Below are positions 1-11,928 of a stretch of 64,000 nt of DNA, piece after piece; position 1 is the stretch's first letter; the number at the start of each line of letters is the position of its first letter. The stretch covers positions 3,720,001-3,784,000 of the forward strand of contig NZ_CP016279.1 of assembly GCF_001542625.1 (NCBI RefSeq), given 5' to 3'. The notes beneath the pieces are model-generated. The model was not told the DNA's origin. It did not search any database and saw only the letters and a program-made list of their open reading frames with translations. This DNA comes from Streptomyces griseochromogenes. Lineage in GTDB: Bacteria; Actinomycetota; Actinomycetes; Streptomycetales; Streptomycetaceae. Position numbers and translations under genes: made by a program.

Positions 1-337
1 CCGGCTCTCCGGCGGCGAGCGCCAGCGCATGACCATCGCCCGGCTGCTGCTGGCCCGCCAGCGCGTGGTCATCCTCGACGAGGCCACCGCCCATCTGGAC
101 AACACCTCGGAGGCGGCCGTCCAGGAGGCGCTCACGGAGGCCCTGGAAGGCCGTACCGCCGTGGTGATCGCCCACCGGCTGTCCACCGTCCGGGCCGCCG
201 ACCAGATCCTGGTCGTGGAGGCCGGCCGGATCGTGGAACGGGGCACGCACGAGGAGCTCCTCGCGGCGGGCGGACGGTACGCGGAGCTGCACCGCACGCA
301 GTTCGCCGAGCGGGGCGACGAGGTTTCGACGGCCTGA
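1..337 (+). CDS. ABC transporter ATP-binding protein, C-terminal fragment
   Basis: The gene starts before the window; only the last ~111 residues are present. Reading in frame from base 2 gives the ABC signature LSGGERQR, then Walker B ([12 protein letters not shown]) with its D-loop, and the H-loop (VIAHRLSTV). The wording of these motifs and the C-terminal tail ([20 protein letters not shown]) are typical of the nucleotide-binding domain of exporter-type ABC proteins, where membrane and ATPase domains are usually fused. The substrate cannot be told from this fragment. A strong hairpin follows the stop. Family assignment is firm; the role is open. Confidence 0.9.
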   Translation, partial: RLSGGERQRMTIARLLLARQRVVILDEATAHLDNTSEAAVQEALTEALEGRTAVVIAHRLSTVRAADQILVVEAGRIVERGTHEELLAAGGRYAELHRTQFAERGDEVSTA

Positions 338-343
338 GACCGA

Positions 344-380
344 GGGGGTGGGCCGCCGCGGGGTTGCCGCCCACCCCCTT
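344..380 (+). terminator. Hairpin terminator after the ABC exporter gene
   Basis: The arms GGGGGTGGGC (344-353) and GCCCACCCCC (369-378) are perfectly complementary, with a 15-base loop and two T residues after the stem. It lies 7 bases after the ABC stop codon and before the secreted GH18 gene, so it probably ends the upstream transcript. Confidence 0.7.
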
Positions 381-503
381 GACGCCAGTGGTCCGGACCT
401 TTAACTTCACGCCTTAATCAAAGACTTCCGAATGCGCTCGGCACCCCGTGGCCACACCAGTGTCGGCCTGCGTTCGGCACCCCCCACCGAAAGGCCGCCC
501 CGC

Positions 504-1862
504 ATGGCCAGACCACTGCCCGCAGCCGTCTCGCTCGCCGCCCTGTCCCTCGCCACCGGCCTGATCGTCGCCTCCCCGGCCCAGGCCGCCACCGGCGCCA
601 TCACCGGGCTCGCCGGAAAGTGCCTGGACATCGCCGGAGCGAACTCCGCCGACGGCACGGCCGTCCAGCTCTACGACTGCAACGGCACCGCCGCCCAGCA
701 GTGGACCGTCGGCGGCGACGGCACCGTCCGCGCCCTCGGCAAGTGCCTCGACGTCACCGGCAACGCGACCGCGGACGGCGCCAAGGCGCAGCTGTGGTCC
801 TGCACCGGCGGCGCGAACCAGAAGTGGACCGTCACCGCCGCCCACGACATCGTCAACCCGCAGGCGAACAAGTGTCTGGACGTCACCGACAACTCCTCGG
901 CCAACGGCGCCCGCGCCCAGATATGGGGCTGCGGCGGTGGCGCCAACCAGAAGTGGAACGCGCCCGCGGCCGACGGCGGCACCACCCCGGCCGCCCCGAT
1001 GGCGGTGGCGCCCTACCTCTACAACGGCTGGGGCAGCCCGCCGAACCCGGGCACCATCACCCAGGCCACCGGCGTGAAGTGGTTCACGCTCGCCTTCGTG
1101 CTCAGCAACGGCTACTGCGACCCGCAGTGGGACGGCAGCCGCCCGCTGACCGGCGGGGTGGACCAGCAGACCGTGAACACCGTGCGGGCGAACGGGGGCG
1201 ACATCATCCCGTCCTTCGGCGGCTACAGCGGCAACAAGCTGGAGAGCTCCTGCTCCAGCGCGGGCGAACTCGCCGCCGCCTACCAGAAGGTGGTCAACGC
1301 CTACGGCCTGAAGGCGATCGACATCGACATCGAGGCCGACGCCTACAGCAACCCCACCGTGCAGCAGCGCACCGTGGACGCACTCAAGACGGTGAAGGCC
1401 GACAACCCCGGCATCAAGGTGTACATCACCATCGGCACCGGGCAGAGCGGCCCCGACACCGGCCTCATCGACCGGGCCGCCTCCTCGGGCCTGACCGTGG
1501 ACGCCTGGGCGATCATGCCGTTCGACTTCGGCGGAGCCGGACAGAACATGGGCAACCTCACCACCCAGGCCGCCGAAGGCCTCAAGAACGCGCTGAAGAA
1601 CGCCTACCACTACAGCGACGACCAGGCCTACCGGGACATGGGCATCTCGTCCATGAACGGCATCACCGACAACAACGAGACCGTCACGGTGAACGACTTC
1701 CGGACCATCCTGGCCTACGCCCAGCAGCACCACCTGGCCCGGCTCACCTTCTGGTCCGCCAACCGCGACCGCCCGTGCACCGGCGGCCCCGCCGACAGCT
1801 GCTCCGGCGTCTCCCAGTCCGACTGGGACTACACCCGCGTCTTCGCCGGCTACACCGGCTGA
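504..1862 (+). CDS. Secreted GH18 chitinase-like protein with N-terminal ricin-type lectin domain
   Basis: Predicted 452-aa secreted protein. An ATG at 504 was chosen because it opens directly on a signal peptide (MARPLPAAVSLAALSLATG, then ASPAQA); an upstream in-frame ATG at 432 would bury it. Residues ~30-155 form a ricin B-type carbohydrate-binding trefoil with three QxW-type repeats (AAQQWTV, ANQKWTV, ANQKWNA). The C-terminal part is a TIM barrel of glycoside hydrolase family 18: it has the strand IIPSFGGYSG and the catalytic strand AIDIDIE, whose final Glu is the family's acid catalyst. Proteins of this subfamily are extracellular chitinase-like enzymes; the real substrate is not shown here. 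The next gene, 22 bases on, also begins with a ricin domain, so the two are probably cotranscribed. Confidence 0.88.
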   Translation: MARPLPAAVSLAALSLATGLIVASPAQAATGAITGLAGKCLDIAGANSADGTAVQLYDCNGTAAQQWTVGGDGTVRALGKCLDVTGNATADGAKAQLWSCTGGANQKWTVTAAHDIVNPQANKCLDVTDNSSANGARAQIWGCGGGANQKWNAPAADGGTTPAAPMAVAPYLYNGWGSPPNPGTITQATGVKWFTLAFVLSNGYCDPQWDGSRPLTGGVDQQTVNTVRANGGDIIPSFGGYSGNKLESSCSSAGELAAAYQKVVNAYGLKAIDIDIEADAYSNPTVQQRTVDALKTVKADNPGIKVYITIGTGQSGPDTGLIDRAASSGLTVDAWAIMPFDFGGAGQNMGNLTTQAAEGLKNALKNAYHYSDDQAYRDMGISSMNGITDNNETVTVNDFRTILAYAQQHHLARLTFWSANRDRPCTGGPADSCSGVSQSDWDYTRVFAGYTG

Positions 1863-1884
1863 CCCCCGTCCCCCAGGAGAAACC

Positions 1885-4068
1885 GTGCTTCCCCTCAACC
1901 GCCGTCGCAGATCGACGGCCGTCGCGCTGGTCGCCGCCGCGGCCGCGTCCCTGCTCACCGCCGCACCCGCGCGCGCCACGAGTTCCGCCCTGCCGACCGG
2001 TTTCGCCACCGTCCTCAACGCGGCCAGCGGCAAGTGTCTCGACGCCAAGGCCGCCGCCACCGCCGACGGCACGGTCGTGCAGCAGTACGCGTGCAACGAC
2101 ACCGCCGCCCAGCAGTGGAGCTTCATCGCCACCGGCGACGGCTACGTCCGCATCGGCAACGCCAACAGCACCAACCAGGTCGTGGACGTCGCCGACGTTT
2201 CCACCGCCGACAACGCGCAGGTCCACCTGTGGAGTTACGGCGGCGGGGCCAATCAGCAGTGGCTGCCCGTGGACGACGGCGGCGGCGCCTTCCACTTCGT
2301 CAATCGCAACAGCGGCAAGTGCCTGGACGATCCGGGCGCCTCGCTCACGGACAGCGTGCAGTTCGCGCAGTACACGTGCAACGGCACCGCCGCCCAGCGC
2401 TTCCAGGTGGTCCCCGTGAACCAGTCCACGAGCGACCCCGACCTCGGCCCGAACGTCGTCGTCTTCGACCCCTCGATGTCGTCCTCGGCCATCCAGAGCA
2501 GGCTCGACACCATCTTCAAGCAGCAGGAGACCAACCAATTCGGCTCCCAGCGCTATGCCGTGCTCTTCAAGCCCGGCGCCTACAGCGCCGACGTCAACGT
2601 CGGCTTCTACACCCAGGTCTCGGGCCTCGGGCTCACCCCCGACGCCGTGTCCGTCAACGGCGCGGTGCACGCGGAGGCGGACTGGTTCCAGGGCAACGCC
2701 ACACAGAACTTCTGGCGCGGCGCGGAGAACCTGTCGGTCAACCCGGCCGGCGGCAGCGACCGCTGGGCGGTCTCGCAGGCGGCGCCGTACCGCCGGATGC
2801 ATCTGCGGGGCAACCTCGCCCTGGACGACGGCGGCTGGTCCAGCGGCGGCTATCTGGCGGACAGCAAGGTCGACGGACAGGTCGGCTCCGGCACCCAGCA
2901 GCAGTGGCTCACCCGCAACTCCCAGCTGGGCGGCTGGACCGGCGCCAACTGGAACATGGTCTTCGCCGGCAGCCAGGGCGTGCCGGACACCAGCTTCCCC
3001 AACCCCCCGTACACCACGGTCGCGCAGAGCCCGGTCAGCCGGGAGAAACCGTTCCTGTACGTCGACGGCAACGGCGCCTACCAGGTGTTCGTGCCATCGG
3101 TGCGGTCCAACTCCACCGGGACGAGCTGGGCGGGCGGCACCCCCTCGGGCAGCTCGCTGTCCCTGGACACCTTCTACGTCGTCAAGCCGGGCGCCACCGC
3201 CTCCCAGATCGACGCCGCGCTCGCCGCCGGTAAGAACCTGCTGTTCACCCCGGGTGTCTACCACCTGGACCAGACCCTGAAGGTGACCCGCCCGGACACC
3301 GTCGTCCTCGGTCTCGGCCTCGCCACTCTCGTCCCGGACAACGGCATCACCGCGATGACCGTCGCCGACGTCGACGGCGTGAAGATCGCGGGCCTGCTCC
3401 TCGACGCCGGCACCACCAGCTCGAAGACCCTGCTCGAGGTCGGGCCGGCCGGCTCCTCCGCCTCCCACGCCACCGACCCGACCTCCCTGCACGACGTCTA
3501 CGTCCGCGTCGGCGGCGCGGGCGTCGGCAAGGCGGGCACCGGCATCGTCGTGAACAGCAGCAATGTCATCGGCGACCACATGTGGATCTGGCGCGCCGAC
3601 CACGGCGGCGGAGTCGGCTGGACCAGCAACACCGCCGACACCGGGCTCACCGTCAACGGCGCCGACGTGACGATGTACGGCCTGTTCGTGGAGCACTTCC
3701 AGAAGTACCAGGTGATCTGGAACGGCAACGGCGGCCGCACCTACTTCTTCCAGAACGAGATGCCCTACGACCCACCGAACCAGTCGGCCTGGATGAACGG
3801 CTCCACCCAGGGCTACGCCGCCTACAAGGTCGCCGACTCCGTCACCAGCCATCAGGCCTACGGTCTCGGCAGCTACTGCTATTTCAACGTCGACCCGAGC
3901 GTGACCGCCGCCCACGCCATCGAGGCACCGAACACCCCGGGCGTCCGCTTCACCAGCATGGTGACGGTCTCCCTCGGCGGCACCGGCACCATCAGCCACG
4001 TCGTGAACAACACGGGAGGACCGTCGAACCCGGCCGGCAACGTCGCCGACCTCGTCCGCTACCCCTGA
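1885..4068 (+). CDS. Secreted ricin-lectin plus beta-helix protein (GH55-like)
   Basis: 727-aa secreted protein with a GTG start at 1885, preceded by CAGGAGA at 1874-1880. A signal peptide covers ~residues 1-32 (ALVAAAAASLLTAAPARA). A ricin B-type domain follows (~35-175), with QxW motifs (AAQQWSF, ANQQWLP, AAQRFQV). The rest (~185-727) has the repeated short beta-strand texture of a right-handed parallel beta-helix, including FKPGAYSADVNVGFYTQVSG and a second copy of the theme, LFTPGVYHLDQTLKV. That two-copy arrangement is what I know from GH55 exo-beta-1,3-glucanase-like proteins; close Streptomyces relatives are often mislabelled adenylyl cyclase. A role in beta-glucan binding or cleavage outside the cell is inferred, not proven. 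It probably forms an operon with the GH18 gene before it. Confidence 0.75.
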   Translation: MLPLNRRRRSTAVALVAAAAASLLTAAPARATSSALPTGFATVLNAASGKCLDAKAAATADGTVVQQYACNDTAAQQWSFIATGDGYVRIGNANSTNQVVDVADVSTADNAQVHLWSYGGGANQQWLPVDDGGGAFHFVNRNSGKCLDDPGASLTDSVQFAQYTCNGTAAQRFQVVPVNQSTSDPDLGPNVVVFDPSMSSSAIQSRLDTIFKQQETNQFGSQRYAVLFKPGAYSADVNVGFYTQVSGLGLTPDAVSVNGAVHAEADWFQGNATQNFWRGAENLSVNPAGGSDRWAVSQAAPYRRMHLRGNLALDDGGWSSGGYLADSKVDGQVGSGTQQQWLTRNSQLGGWTGANWNMVFAGSQGVPDTSFPNPPYTTVAQSPVSREKPFLYVDGNGAYQVFVPSVRSNSTGTSWAGGTPSGSSLSLDTFYVVKPGATASQIDAALAAGKNLLFTPGVYHLDQTLKVTRPDTVVLGLGLATLVPDNGITAMTVADVDGVKIAGLLLDAGTTSSKTLLEVGPAGSSASHATDPTSLHDVYVRVGGAGVGKAGTGIVVNSSNVIGDHMWIWRADHGGGVGWTSNTADTGLTVNGADVTMYGLFVEHFQKYQVIWNGNGGRTYFFQNEMPYDPPNQSAWMNGSTQGYAAYKVADSVTSHQAYGLGSYCYFNVDPSVTAAHAIEAPNTPGVRFTSMVTVSLGGTGTISHVVNNTGGPSNPAGNVADLVRYP

Positions 4069-4075
4069 CCGGCGC

Positions 4076-4106
4076 GACGGGCGGGGACAGGAGGTCCTCG
4101 CCCGTC
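4076..4106 (+). terminator. Hairpin after the beta-helix gene
   Basis: The inverted arms GACGGGCG (4076-4083) and CGCCCGTC (4099-4106) pair perfectly, extended inside by GGAC/GTCC. There is no T-run, which is common for Streptomyces terminators. It separates the lectin-enzyme pair from the GH65 gene. Confidence 0.5.
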
Positions 4107-4177
4107 GTACCCGCTCCGCAGGCCGATCCCCCGACAGCGAGGCAGACTGGACCGAGGAGGACGGAGGGACCGCTTCG

Positions 4178-6553
4178 GTGACGGGTCTGCTGTGGGAGTA
4201 CGACGGCTACGACCCCGCGGAGGAACGCCTGCGGGAGTCCCTGTGCACCCTGGGCAACGGCTACTTCGCCACCCGCGGAGTGCTGCCCGAGTGCGCCGCG
4301 GACGCCGTGCACTACCCCGGCACCTACGCGGCCGGCTGCTACAACCGGCTCGCCTCCGAGATCGCCGGGCGCCGGGTCGAGAACGAGGACATGGTCAATC
4401 TGCCCAACTGGCTGCCGCTCCGCTTCCGCCCGGCCGGGCGTGACTGGCTCACCCCCGACACCGCCCCGGTCACCGAACACCACCAGGTCCTCCACCTGGA
4501 CCCGGGCGTACTGGAGCGCCGTACCCGCTACCGGCTCGGTGCCGACGGCGCCCTCCTCGTCCGTCAGCTCCGCCTCGTCCACATGGCCGAACCGCACCTC
4601 GCCGCACTGCGCACCGACCTCACCGTCGAGGGCCGCACCGCCGAGCTGGACGTCGAGGCCGCGCTCGACGGCAGCGTCACCAACTCCGGCGTCGCCCGCT
4701 ACCGCGACCTGGACGGCCGCCACCTCACCCACGTCGAGACCGGCAGCGCGGCCGCACCCGGCACGGTGTGGCTGCGCTGCCACACCCGTACCTCGGACAC
4801 CGCCATCGGGCTCGCCTCCCGGCTGGCCGCCGACGTACCGGTGTCGGACGGCCACGACGCACTGCGGGCCGTACAGCACCTTCGTCTGTCCCTCGAACCC
4901 GGACGTACGGTCACCCTCGACAAGACCGTCGCCCTGCACACCTCCCACGACCCCGCCATCAGCGACCCGCTGCGCGCGGCCCTCGACCATGTCGCCGACG
5001 CGCCCGGCTTCGACGAGCTGCTCACCTCGCACATCACGGCCTGGGAGCAGCTGTGGCGGCGGGCCGAACTCGACGTCCCCGGAGATCCCGGCCGCATCCT
5101 GCGCCTGCACCTCTTCCATGTGCTGCAGACCCTCTCCCCGCACACTGCCGATCTCGACGTCGGCGTGCCCGCACGCGGACTGCACGGCGAGGCGTACCGG
5201 GGCCACGTCTTCTGGGACGAACTGTTCGTCCTTCCCTACCTCAACCTCCATCTGCCCGAGGTCTCCCGCGCCCTGCTTCACTACCGCCACCGCCGCCTGG
5301 ACGCCGCCCGGCACGCGGCCCGCGAGGCCGGCCTGCGCGGTGCGCTGTACCCGTGGCAGAGCGGCAGCGACGGCCGCGAGGAGACCCAGGAGCTGCACCT
5401 CAACCCCCGCTCGGGCCGCTGGCTGCCCGACCACTCCCGGCTGCAGCGGCACGTCGGCTCGGCCGTGGCCTACAACGTCGTCCAGTACTGCGAGGCCAGC
5501 GGCGACACCGACTTCCTGCACGCCGAGGGCGCCGAGATGCTCCTCGAGATCGCCCGCTTCTGGGCCGACTCGGCGACCTACGACGAACACCTCGGCCGGC
5601 ACCGCATCCGGGGCGTGGTCGGCCCCGACGAGTACCACGACGCCTACCCCGGCGCACCCGGACCCGGCCTGGACGACAACGCGTACACCAACGTCACCGC
5701 CGCCTGGGTCCTCACCCGCACCCTGGACCTGCTGCGCGGCCTGCCCGAGCCGCGCCGCCGCGAACTCATCGAGCGCACCGGCCTGGAGGAGGACGAACTC
5801 GCCCGCTGGGAAGAGGTCTCCCGCACCCTCCACGTGCCCTTCCACGACGGTGTGATCAGCCAGTTCGAGGGCTACGGCGACCTCGCCGAACTGGACTGGC
5901 ACGGTTACCGCGAGCGGTACGGCGACATCCGGCGCCTGGACCGGATCCTGGAGGCGGAGGGCGACACCGTCAACCGCTACAAGGCGTCGAAACAGGCCGA
6001 CGTCCTGATGCTCGGCTACCTGTTCTCACCGGCCGAACTCCATTCCCTCTTCGCCTGGTTGGGCCACCGCCTCGACGAGGACACCTGGTCCGCGACGGTC
6101 GACCACTACCTGCACCGCACCACGCACGGCTCCACCCTCAGCGGCCTGGTCCACGGCTGGATTCTGGCCCGCGCCCGCCGCACCGACGCCTGGGGCTTCG
6201 TCCAGGAGGCCCTGCGCGGTGACATCGCCGACGTCCAGGGCGGCACCACCGGCGAGGGCATCCACCTCGGCGCCATGGCCGGCACCCTCGACCTCGTCCA
6301 ACGCTGCCTCACCGGCCTGGAGACCCGCGACAGCGAACTCTGGCTCGACCCGGTCCCCCTGCCGGAACTCTCCTCCTACGGCTTCTCGTTGCGCTACCAG
6401 GGCCACTGGGGCGTACGGCTGCGTCTGCGCCACGGCCAGCTGGAGGCCGCCATGCCGAAGGCCTCGGGCCCCACCCCCATCGACATCCGGCTGCCGGACC
6501 GCGTGGTGCGCGTCGGTCCGGGGGAGAAGGTACGGATGCGGCTGCCGGACTGA
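4178..6553 (+). CDS. Glycoside hydrolase family 65 protein (trehalose/maltose/kojibiose phosphorylase-type)
   Basis: 791-aa cytoplasmic enzyme with a GTG start at 4178. The order of motifs is that of family GH65: an N-terminal beta-sandwich (ESLCTLGNGYFATRG), a linker, then an (alpha/alpha)6 barrel with HVFWDELFVLPYLN and GVVGPDEYHDAY, whose Glu (about residue 485) is the expected general acid. Next come YKASKQADVLML and THGSTLSGLVHGW, the latter matching the phosphate- or water-binding loop region, and a short C-terminal beta-domain. Family members either phosphorolyse alpha-linked disaccharides (maltose, trehalose, kojibiose) or, in actinobacteria, hydrolyse trehalose. I cannot decide between these by eye. 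There is no signal peptide. It stands alone, with hairpins upstream and a pseudogene downstream. Confidence 0.85.
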   Translation: MTGLLWEYDGYDPAEERLRESLCTLGNGYFATRGVLPECAADAVHYPGTYAAGCYNRLASEIAGRRVENEDMVNLPNWLPLRFRPAGRDWLTPDTAPVTEHHQVLHLDPGVLERRTRYRLGADGALLVRQLRLVHMAEPHLAALRTDLTVEGRTAELDVEAALDGSVTNSGVARYRDLDGRHLTHVETGSAAAPGTVWLRCHTRTSDTAIGLASRLAADVPVSDGHDALRAVQHLRLSLEPGRTVTLDKTVALHTSHDPAISDPLRAALDHVADAPGFDELLTSHITAWEQLWRRAELDVPGDPGRILRLHLFHVLQTLSPHTADLDVGVPARGLHGEAYRGHVFWDELFVLPYLNLHLPEVSRALLHYRHRRLDAARHAAREAGLRGALYPWQSGSDGREETQELHLNPRSGRWLPDHSRLQRHVGSAVAYNVVQYCEASGDTDFLHAEGAEMLLEIARFWADSATYDEHLGRHRIRGVVGPDEYHDAYPGAPGPGLDDNAYTNVTAAWVLTRTLDLLRGLPEPRRRELIERTGLEEDELARWEEVSRTLHVPFHDGVISQFEGYGDLAELDWHGYRERYGDIRRLDRILEAEGDTVNRYKASKQADVLMLGYLFSPAELHSLFAWLGHRLDEDTWSATVDHYLHRTTHGSTLSGLVHGWILARARRTDAWGFVQEALRGDIADVQGGTTGEGIHLGAMAGTLDLVQRCLTGLETRDSELWLDPVPLPELSSYGFSLRYQGHWGVRLRLRHGQLEAAMPKASGPTPIDIRLPDRVVRVGPGEKVRMRLPD

Positions 6554-6608
6554 CGCTCCGGGGGTTCGCGGGGAAGCGAGGCCATCACCGGCAGGCGGAG
6601 ACGAGGAG

Positions 6609-7060
6609 ATGCGGGAGCTGCTGCGCGCACTCGCGGTGGACGACGAAGAACCCGCGCTGGAAGAGCCGCTGTACCTGCTGGGCGAGGACCCGCGGGTAAC
6701 GCGTCCGGGCCCGGCTCGCGATGTGGCAGGCTCGACCCGCCCTCCAGCTCGCCGGTCTGTGCCATGCGTTCTACGGCACCGACGGCTTCGCCACCGCACT
6801 GCTGCCGGTGGACCGCCGTACCGAGCTCGCGGCGGTGATCGGCGCGGAGGCCGAGGAGATCGTGTATCTGTACGCCTCCTGCGACCGCAAGGCCACCTAT
6901 GATCGCGCCCACCAGGGCGCCGACCTCGTGCGCGCCGGCCGGATCCGCTACGAGCACGACGCCGCGGCCTGCACACCGTTCCGGTTCCCCGGAGGGGATT
7001 TCGACTTGCTGTTCTCGCGCCCGCTGTGCAGACCAAGGTTCTCGGGAGAGCACGCTCTCT
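6609..7060 (+). pseudogene. Frameshifted remnant of a DUF6817-type gene
   Basis: An ATG at 6609 opens a short reading frame (MRELLRALAVDDEEPALEEP...) that loses sense near 6700. The family-like continuation, LQLAGLCHAFYGTDGFATAL ... EEIVYLYASCDRKATY, then lies in another frame from about 6721. That second frame is preceded by an in-frame TAA at 6697, so a single intact product is impossible without a frameshift. The LAGLCHAFYGTDGF and YLYASCDR blocks are what I recognise from the DUF6817 family, whose function is unknown. The 3' end runs into the convergent LysR gene, where the usual C-terminus is missing. Either a decayed gene or, less likely, a sequencing error. Confidence 0.6.
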
Positions 7061-8016
7061 CACGCGCCCCAGAGAGTGACGTACACCGGGGGCCGGAACC
7101 GGGAGGGCGGGACGCCGGCCCCGGGCGCGCGCATGATGCGGGTCGCCGCGGGCGTGTGCAGGAAGTACAGGAACGCGTCGGTGGCCGGGGAACGCTGCTC
7201 CGGCTGCACGACGGTGGCGTGCCAGGTGGCGTCCGACGGCGTGACAGGGGTCTCCAGGATGCGCAGCTCGTCACGGAGGATCCGGGGCGACACCAGATGG
7301 GCCAGCGCCGGCGCCACCCCCGCGCCCTCGGCCGCTGCCGCCCAGGTCGCGGCCTGGTTGGGGAACACCCACACGTGTCCTTCGGCCACGCCGAGCCGAC
7401 GCAGCAGCCGCCCGGAGTCCGCGTCCGGATCGGTCCCGGAGGAATCGACCAGCCACGACCACCGCGCCGGCGGACCGGGCGGCCGCGGCGACCTGGCGCC
7501 CGTCACCACGACCAGCTGGGTGCGGAACAGCGGCTCGCTGACCAGTTCGCCCCTGCGGGCGGCGCCGAGATACGGCCCGAGCGCGACGTCGGCCAGCCGG
7601 TTCTCCACCAGTACACGGATCTCGTTGCCGGAGGCCACCCCGAACGAGGTCTCGGTCCTGCGCCCCGAGCGAGAGGCGAAGGCCTCCACGAGCGACGGGA
7701 GCACGAACTCCGCCAGCGTGCTCGTGGCGACGACCCGCAGTTCGTCGGGCGCGCCCCGGGCCGCCCGCACCGCGGCCTCGGCATCCGCACTCAGTGCGAC
7801 CATCCGCGAAGCGACCGGCAGCAGCCGCGCCCCGGCCGGCGTCAGGCGCATCCCACCACCCCCGGTGCGCCGGATGAGCGGATCGCCGTAGTGGGTCCGC
7901 AGCGCGGCGAGCGCCTGCGACACCGCGGACTCGCTCACGTCCAGAGCCCGCGCCGCGGCGCCCACCGAACCGAGCCGGGCAACCAGCACGAAGGTGCTGA
8001 GCTGCGTGACGGTCAC
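7060..8016 (-). CDS. LysR-family transcriptional regulator, divergent from the cox operon
   Basis: 318-aa regulator. The start is the GTG at 8016 (VTVTQLSTFVLVARLGSVGA), which places the winged helix-turn-helix at the very N-terminus as in all LysR proteins; longer in-frame starts add only unrelated residues. The recognition region reads AAARALDVSESAVSQALAAL. The C-terminal two-thirds is the periplasmic-binding-like effector domain (ELRVVATSTLAEFVLPSLVEAF). It is transcribed away from coxM with only 116 bases between the starts. That is the standard arrangement for a LysR activator of the neighbouring operon, so it probably controls CO dehydrogenase expression. The inducer is unknown. Confidence 0.85.
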   Translation of the reverse strand: MTVTQLSTFVLVARLGSVGAAARALDVSESAVSQALAALRTHYGDPLIRRTGGGGMRLTPAGARLLPVASRMVALSADAEAAVRAARGAPDELRVVATSTLAEFVLPSLVEAFASRSGRRTETSFGVASGNEIRVLVENRLADVALGPYLGAARRGELVSEPLFRTQLVVVTGARSPRPPGPPARWSWLVDSSGTDPDADSGRLLRRLGVAEGHVWVFPNQAATWAAAAEGAGVAPALAHLVSPRILRDELRILETPVTPSDATWHATVVQPEQRSPATDAFLYFLHTPAATRIMRAPGAGVPPSRFRPPVYVTLWGA

Positions 8017-8132
8017 CGTCCGATTTTCTCGCGTTCGGGGTGATAAGTGAATGCTTATCCACCCATTGCATGGGCGGTACGCAAGAGCGCAGCATCGCTT
8101 CAGCAACGGGCACAGCGATCCAGGAGGGCCCG

Positions 8133-9005
8133 ATGCAAGTACCGGCTGCATTCCAGTACGAGAGGGCCACCAGCCTGGAGCAGGCGATCGAGCTGCTCGC
8201 ACGGTACGGCCCCGAGGCCCGGGTGGTGGCGGGCGGACACAGCCTGCTGCCGATGATGAAACTGCGGCTCGCCCAGCCCGAAGCGCTGATCGACATCAAC
8301 GACCTCTCCGAGCTGGCGCTGATCAGGGTGGACGGGCACGACCTGGCCGCCGGAGCGATGGTCCGCCACGCGGATCTGCTCGCCTCACCGGTCGTCGGCG
8401 AGCACTTCCCCATCCTGCGGGACGCGGAACGGGTCATCGCCGATCCGCTCGTACGCAACCGCGGCACCGTGGGCGGCTCGCTGTGCCAGGCCGATCCGTC
8501 GGAGGACCTGTCCGCGGCGTTCTCGGCGCTGCGCGCGACCCTCGTCGCCCAGGGGCCCGGCGGCAGGCGCACCATCGCGATCAGGGAGTTCTTCCTCGGA
8601 CCGTACGAGACCGCGCTGAACGAGGCGGAGCTGCTGGTGGAGATCCGCGTGCCCATCCGTTCGCACGCCAGCGCCTACCGCAAGGTCGAGCGCCGGGTCG
8701 GCGACTGGGCCGTCGTCGCCGCGGGAGCGGTGCTGGAGATCTCCGGCGGGGTCATCACCGAGGCCGGGATCGGCCTGACCGCGGTGGGTGCCCCACGGTT
8801 CGTGTCCGAGCAGGCCGAGGACTTCCTGCGTGGCGGACGGCCGGACGACGAGGCCTTCGCGGAGGCGGGCCGGATCGCCGCGCAGGAGTGCAGGCCGACG
8901 GCCGACCAGCGCGGCCCGGTCGACTACAAGCGGCATCTGGCCGGGGAGCTCACCACGCGGGCGCTGCGCGCCGCCGCCGCACGTGCCCAGGGGCAGGAGG
9001 CGTGA
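8133..9005 (+). CDS. coxM: Carbon monoxide dehydrogenase medium (FAD-binding) subunit
   Basis: 290-aa flavoprotein subunit that passes electrons from the iron-sulfur subunit to the quinone-linked acceptor. The start ATG 8133 has AGGAGGG at 8122-8128. The N-terminal FAD-binding motifs are RVVAGGHSLLPMMKLRL (AGGxS type) and TVGGSLCQADPSEDL (TxGG type), both diagnostic for the FAD subunit of molybdenum hydroxylases. The C-terminal CODH-type domain carries YRKVERRVGDWAVV. It is the first gene of coxM-S-L. This M-S-L order is the one known for form I CO dehydrogenases; form II operons have S-L-M. Confidence 0.92.
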   Translation: MQVPAAFQYERATSLEQAIELLARYGPEARVVAGGHSLLPMMKLRLAQPEALIDINDLSELALIRVDGHDLAAGAMVRHADLLASPVVGEHFPILRDAERVIADPLVRNRGTVGGSLCQADPSEDLSAAFSALRATLVAQGPGGRRTIAIREFFLGPYETALNEAELLVEIRVPIRSHASAYRKVERRVGDWAVVAAGAVLEISGGVITEAGIGLTAVGAPRFVSEQAEDFLRGGRPDDEAFAEAGRIAAQECRPTADQRGPVDYKRHLAGELTTRALRAAAARAQGQEA

Positions 9006-9006
9006 C

Positions 9007-9545
9007 ATGCGGATCACCGTGACCGTGAACGGCGAGCAGCACACGGGGGACGTGGAGCCCAGGCTGCTGCTCGTGCACTTCCTGCGCGACGAACTCGGAC
9101 TCACCGGCACGCACTGGGGCTGCGACACCTCCAACTGCGGGGTGTGCACCGTCTGGCTGGACGGCACGCCGGTCAAGTCGTGCACCGTGCTCGCGGTGAT
9201 GGCCGACGGCCATGAGGTGCGGACCGTCGAGGGCTTGGCGCACGGGGCCGAACTCGACCCGGTGCAGCAGGGATTCATCGCCTGCCACGGGCTGCAGTGC
9301 GGCTTCTGCACGCCGGGGATGATGATGACCGCCCGCTGGCTGCTCGACCACAACGCCGATCCGTCCGAGGAGGACATCCGCGAGGCGATCTCCGGACAGA
9401 TGTGCCGCTGCACCGGTTACGAGAACATCGTGCGCTCCGTCCGCTGGGCCGCCGAGCACGGCGGCGGGCGGGGGACCGCCGACGCGGGCACCGAGCCCGC
9501 GCCCGGCCGTGAAGAGCCTGTGCCCGGCCGCGAGGAGGTGCGGGC

Positions 9546-9549
<4 letters not shown>
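9007..9549 (+). CDS. coxS: Carbon monoxide dehydrogenase small ([2Fe-2S]) subunit
   Basis: 180-aa iron-sulfur subunit with two [2Fe-2S] clusters. The N-terminal plant-ferredoxin cluster ligands are in HWGCDTSNCGVCTVW, with a further Cys in KSCTVLA; the C-terminal helical cluster is in CGFCTPGMMM and QMCRCTGYENIV. These match the small subunit of the xanthine-oxidase/CO dehydrogenase family. It starts one base after the coxM stop and its TGA overlaps the coxL ATG, indicating translational coupling. The last ~30 residues are a charged, low-complexity tail (PGREEPVPGREE) beyond the usual family end. Confidence 0.93.
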
Positions 9550-11918
<2,369 letters not shown>

Positions 11919-11928
11919 GGCACCCGCG

